A DNA stretch of 64,000 bases from the NCBI GenBank assembly GCA_027491735.1, contig JAOZGP010000023.1:1-64000 (forward strand). The letters are read 5' to 3'. This DNA comes from Thermoproteota archaeon (GTDB taxonomy: Archaea > Korarchaeota > Korarchaeia > Korarchaeales > Korarchaeaceae). The notes below the pieces were generated by a model. That model worked only from the letters and a program-made list of their open reading frames with translations, was not told where the DNA came from and searched no databases. Below, one piece after another: positions 62,735 through 64,000 of this stretch. A program made the translations under genes and the position numbers. Each line of letters begins with the position of its first letter. Position 1 is the stretch's first letter.

Positions 62735-64000
62735 TTAAGGAGGATCTACGTGCCTCATTCTCCTCCAAGCTGCATGGGGAGGAGCTGCGGCCTTCGACGG
62801 GTAGACCTCCAGGCTCATCTCCACGTTCACGGGGAAGGGTATCGGACTCGCCATCCCCCAGATTATGGCCTCGTTGTCGTCCAGGCTCGGGAGGAAGCTT
62901 CTCATCGACTCGTCGCACTCAGTGTACCTCATTATAGCCTCCTGGTCGTTACCGTTCCTCAGTCTGAAGGAGGCTATGGTGTTGCACTGGCTTATGACGC
63001 TCTTGCTCAGATAGGCAGGCCTCTGACTCACCACAACGAATCCCAGATTGTATCCACCGCTCTGGCTTATGGCCTCCACGAAGGCCTGAGCAACCCCCGA
63101 GGAGTGGGGATCTCCGACTACGGGAGCACCTTTCTCAGGTATGAAATACTGTGCTTCCTCCACGAGCACTATCAGGGCGAAGTTCCCCTCTCTTCTCGAC
63201 TCCACCGCTCTTCTCAGGAGGTCCCTTATCATGTTTCTGGTGGCCAGGAACTGGTCCTCGTAGTTAGTGTCCAAACTGTAGTCCAATATCACCACATCGC
63301 TTGAGGAGAGGGCATCCAAGATGTCCCTCCCCTCCCCTCTCTCCCTCTCGATCCTGTGACCAAACCTCCGGAGTCTAGCCTTGATCTCTCTTATCTTCTG
63401 AATCCTGTCCTTAGATCCAAGCTCGTTCAGAAGGGTTGAGACCTCCGACAGAAGGTTATCCCTGTTCACTGGGAAACCCTTGGAGACTATGTCCTCCGCT
63501 GCCAAGACCACGATCCTCCACAGGGAGGTTCCAGGAGATATCTTCAACATCCTGGCGACGTCCTCCGGCTTGAGGAATCCAGACACTGGCACAAACCTCC
63601 TGTAGTCGTACATTACAGCAGCTTTGTTTTTTGTAAGTCCCTCGTACTCTCCTCTCCTATCCAGAACAAGAAACTTCGGCCTGACGTTCAGTCTCAGGGA
63701 CTTGAGTATCAGGTTCATGGAGAACGTGCTGTTGTGCACGAAGATTCCATTTGCCAAGAAGTTCTCACAGGAAAAGACTGAGAGGTCATACACGTAGTCG
63801 TTGTATTTCACCTTTCTGACCTCAACAACTTCGTCCACGTCGAGTTCTGAGGTCAGTATCCCTATGTACTCCCTTAGAGTAATTCCTTCTCCCTTGATAG
63901 GGTCGATGTAGGCATCCTTCACCTGTCTGAGAATCTCCTGCAGAACCCTCTTTCTCTGTACCAACCTGCCAAAGTACGGTTTCAGCTTTCGACATTTGTT
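62735..64000 (-). CDS. herA: HerA-like ATPase with intein, partial at window edge
   Basis: Hexameric DNA translocase of the HerA/FtsK type (DUF87), which works with the nuclease NurA in end resection. The 5' part lies beyond the window. Inside it, residues up to HN at 63731 belong to an intein, and the host resumes with STFSMNLILK, the end of Walker A. Later host motifs: FLVLDRRGEYEG, Walker B IVLVEEAQYFIPE (about residue 255 of the visible frame), an arginine-finger-like VVSQRPAYLSK, and NEAIIWG. NurA, often adjacent, is not downstream. The frame stays open to the last base. Confidence 0.88.
   Translation of the reverse strand, partial: NKCRKLKPYFGRLVQRKRVLQEILRQVKDAYIDPIKGEGITLREYIGILTSELDVDEVVEVRKVKYNDYVYDLSVFSCENFLANGIFVHNSTFSMNLILKSLRLNVRPKFLVLDRRGEYEGLTKNKAAVMYDYRRFVPVSGFLKPEDVARMLKISPGTSLWRIVVLAAEDIVSKGFPVNRDNLLSEVSTLLNELGSKDRIQKIREIKARLRRFGHRIERERGEGRDILDALSSSDVVILDYSLDTNYEDQFLATRNMIRDLLRRAVESRREGNFALIVLVEEAQYFIPEKGAPVVGDPHSSGVAQAFVEAISQSGGYNLGFVVVSQRPAYLSKSVISQCNTIASFRLRNGNDQEAIMRYTECDESMRSFLPSLDDNEAIIWGMASPIPFPVNVEMSLEVYPSKAAAPPHAAWRRMRHVDPP
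63731..64000 (-). other. C-terminal part of an intein inserted in HerA Walker A
   Basis: The visible 90 residues end with intein blocks F and G: YDLSVFSCENFLANGIFVHN (VxN-F-L-A-N-G then H-N), followed by Ser as the +1 extein residue. The homologous block F valine-tyrosine-aspartate and the terminal His-Asn are the splicing residues. Insertion is between Lys and Ser of the P-loop (G-K/S). Any endonuclease domain would lie outside the window. Confidence 0.88.

Noticed and set aside
1..64000. Possible CRISPR array, tRNA, rRNA or insertion sequence
   Set aside because: No spaced direct repeats, no T-arm-like GGTTCRANTCC in gaps, no transposase or recombinase.

Overview
The window is archaeal chromosome. 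It carries an archaeal TmcA RNA acetyltransferase, a LigB-type ATP-dependent DNA ligase, an Lhr-type helicase paired with a metallophosphoesterase, archaemetzincin, a HerA ATPase (with an intein), a Trm14-like THUMP methyltransferase and a DUF84 NTPase. Genes that begin transcripts usually start 20-35 bp after a TATA-like box with little or no leader, and the Shine-Dalgarno motifs that exist fit archaeal 16S rRNA (GGTGATC, GGAGG). AGG and AGA arginine codons dominate. I infer a thermophilic lineage of the TACK type (Korarchaeota or Crenarchaeota-like), but the lineage cannot be fixed from this sequence. I saw no rRNA, tRNA, CRISPR array, transposase or phage gene.

Layout. 0.2-3 kb: a FUN14 membrane protein and a nitrate/sulfonate/taurine-type ABC importer. 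3-5.4 kb: a UbiA prenyltransferase overlapping a UbiD decarboxylase. 5.5-15.5 kb: TmcA, a PKD-repeat surface protein, a methyltransferase, the Lhr helicase and phosphoesterase, a YkgJ-type cysteine-cluster protein and a membrane Clp-fold protease. 15.5-21 kb: a Yip1/DUF4097-like/HTH operon with a palindrome in its promoter, then three unrecognised proteins. 21-28.9 kb: Trm14-like enzyme (frameshifted), LUD protein, MFS transporter, archaemetzincin, potassium channel, HemW-like radical SAM protein, UppP and an M42 peptidase stub. 28.9-36.3 kb: a tightly overlapping histidine operon, hisZ-G-D-B-H-A-F-IE-C plus a HAD phosphatase. 36.8-40.5 kb: pstSCAB phosphate importer. 40.6-44 kb: operon of DUF3160 protein, GNAT and a small unknown protein. 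44.4-49 kb: CobN remnant, frameshifted DNA ligase, ATP-type PEPCK. 49-53.5 kb: GMP synthetase and an orphan DNA methyltransferase with a long extension. 53.8-57.6 kb: amino-acid ABC importer and an ACT-domain protein. 58-60.6 kb: aspartokinase and aspartate-semialdehyde dehydrogenase. 60.6-64 kb: CGGC protein, MobB-like protein, DUF84 NTPase, and HerA running off the right edge inside its intein.

Two themes stand out. First, at least five genes are interrupted by one-base length differences in short homopolymers: the Trm14-like enzyme (three sites), DNA ligase, the CobN remnant, and two small genes missed by plain ORF calling. For ligase and Trm14 this looks more like consensus error than decay. 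Second, the gaps between operons hold genuine stubs (M42 peptidase, CobN C-terminus, periplasmic-binding-domain C-terminus), as expected of a genome losing genes. Metabolically the region encodes histidine synthesis, entry to the aspartate amino-acid family, GMP synthesis, gluconeogenesis (PEPCK), phosphate uptake and amino-acid uptake.
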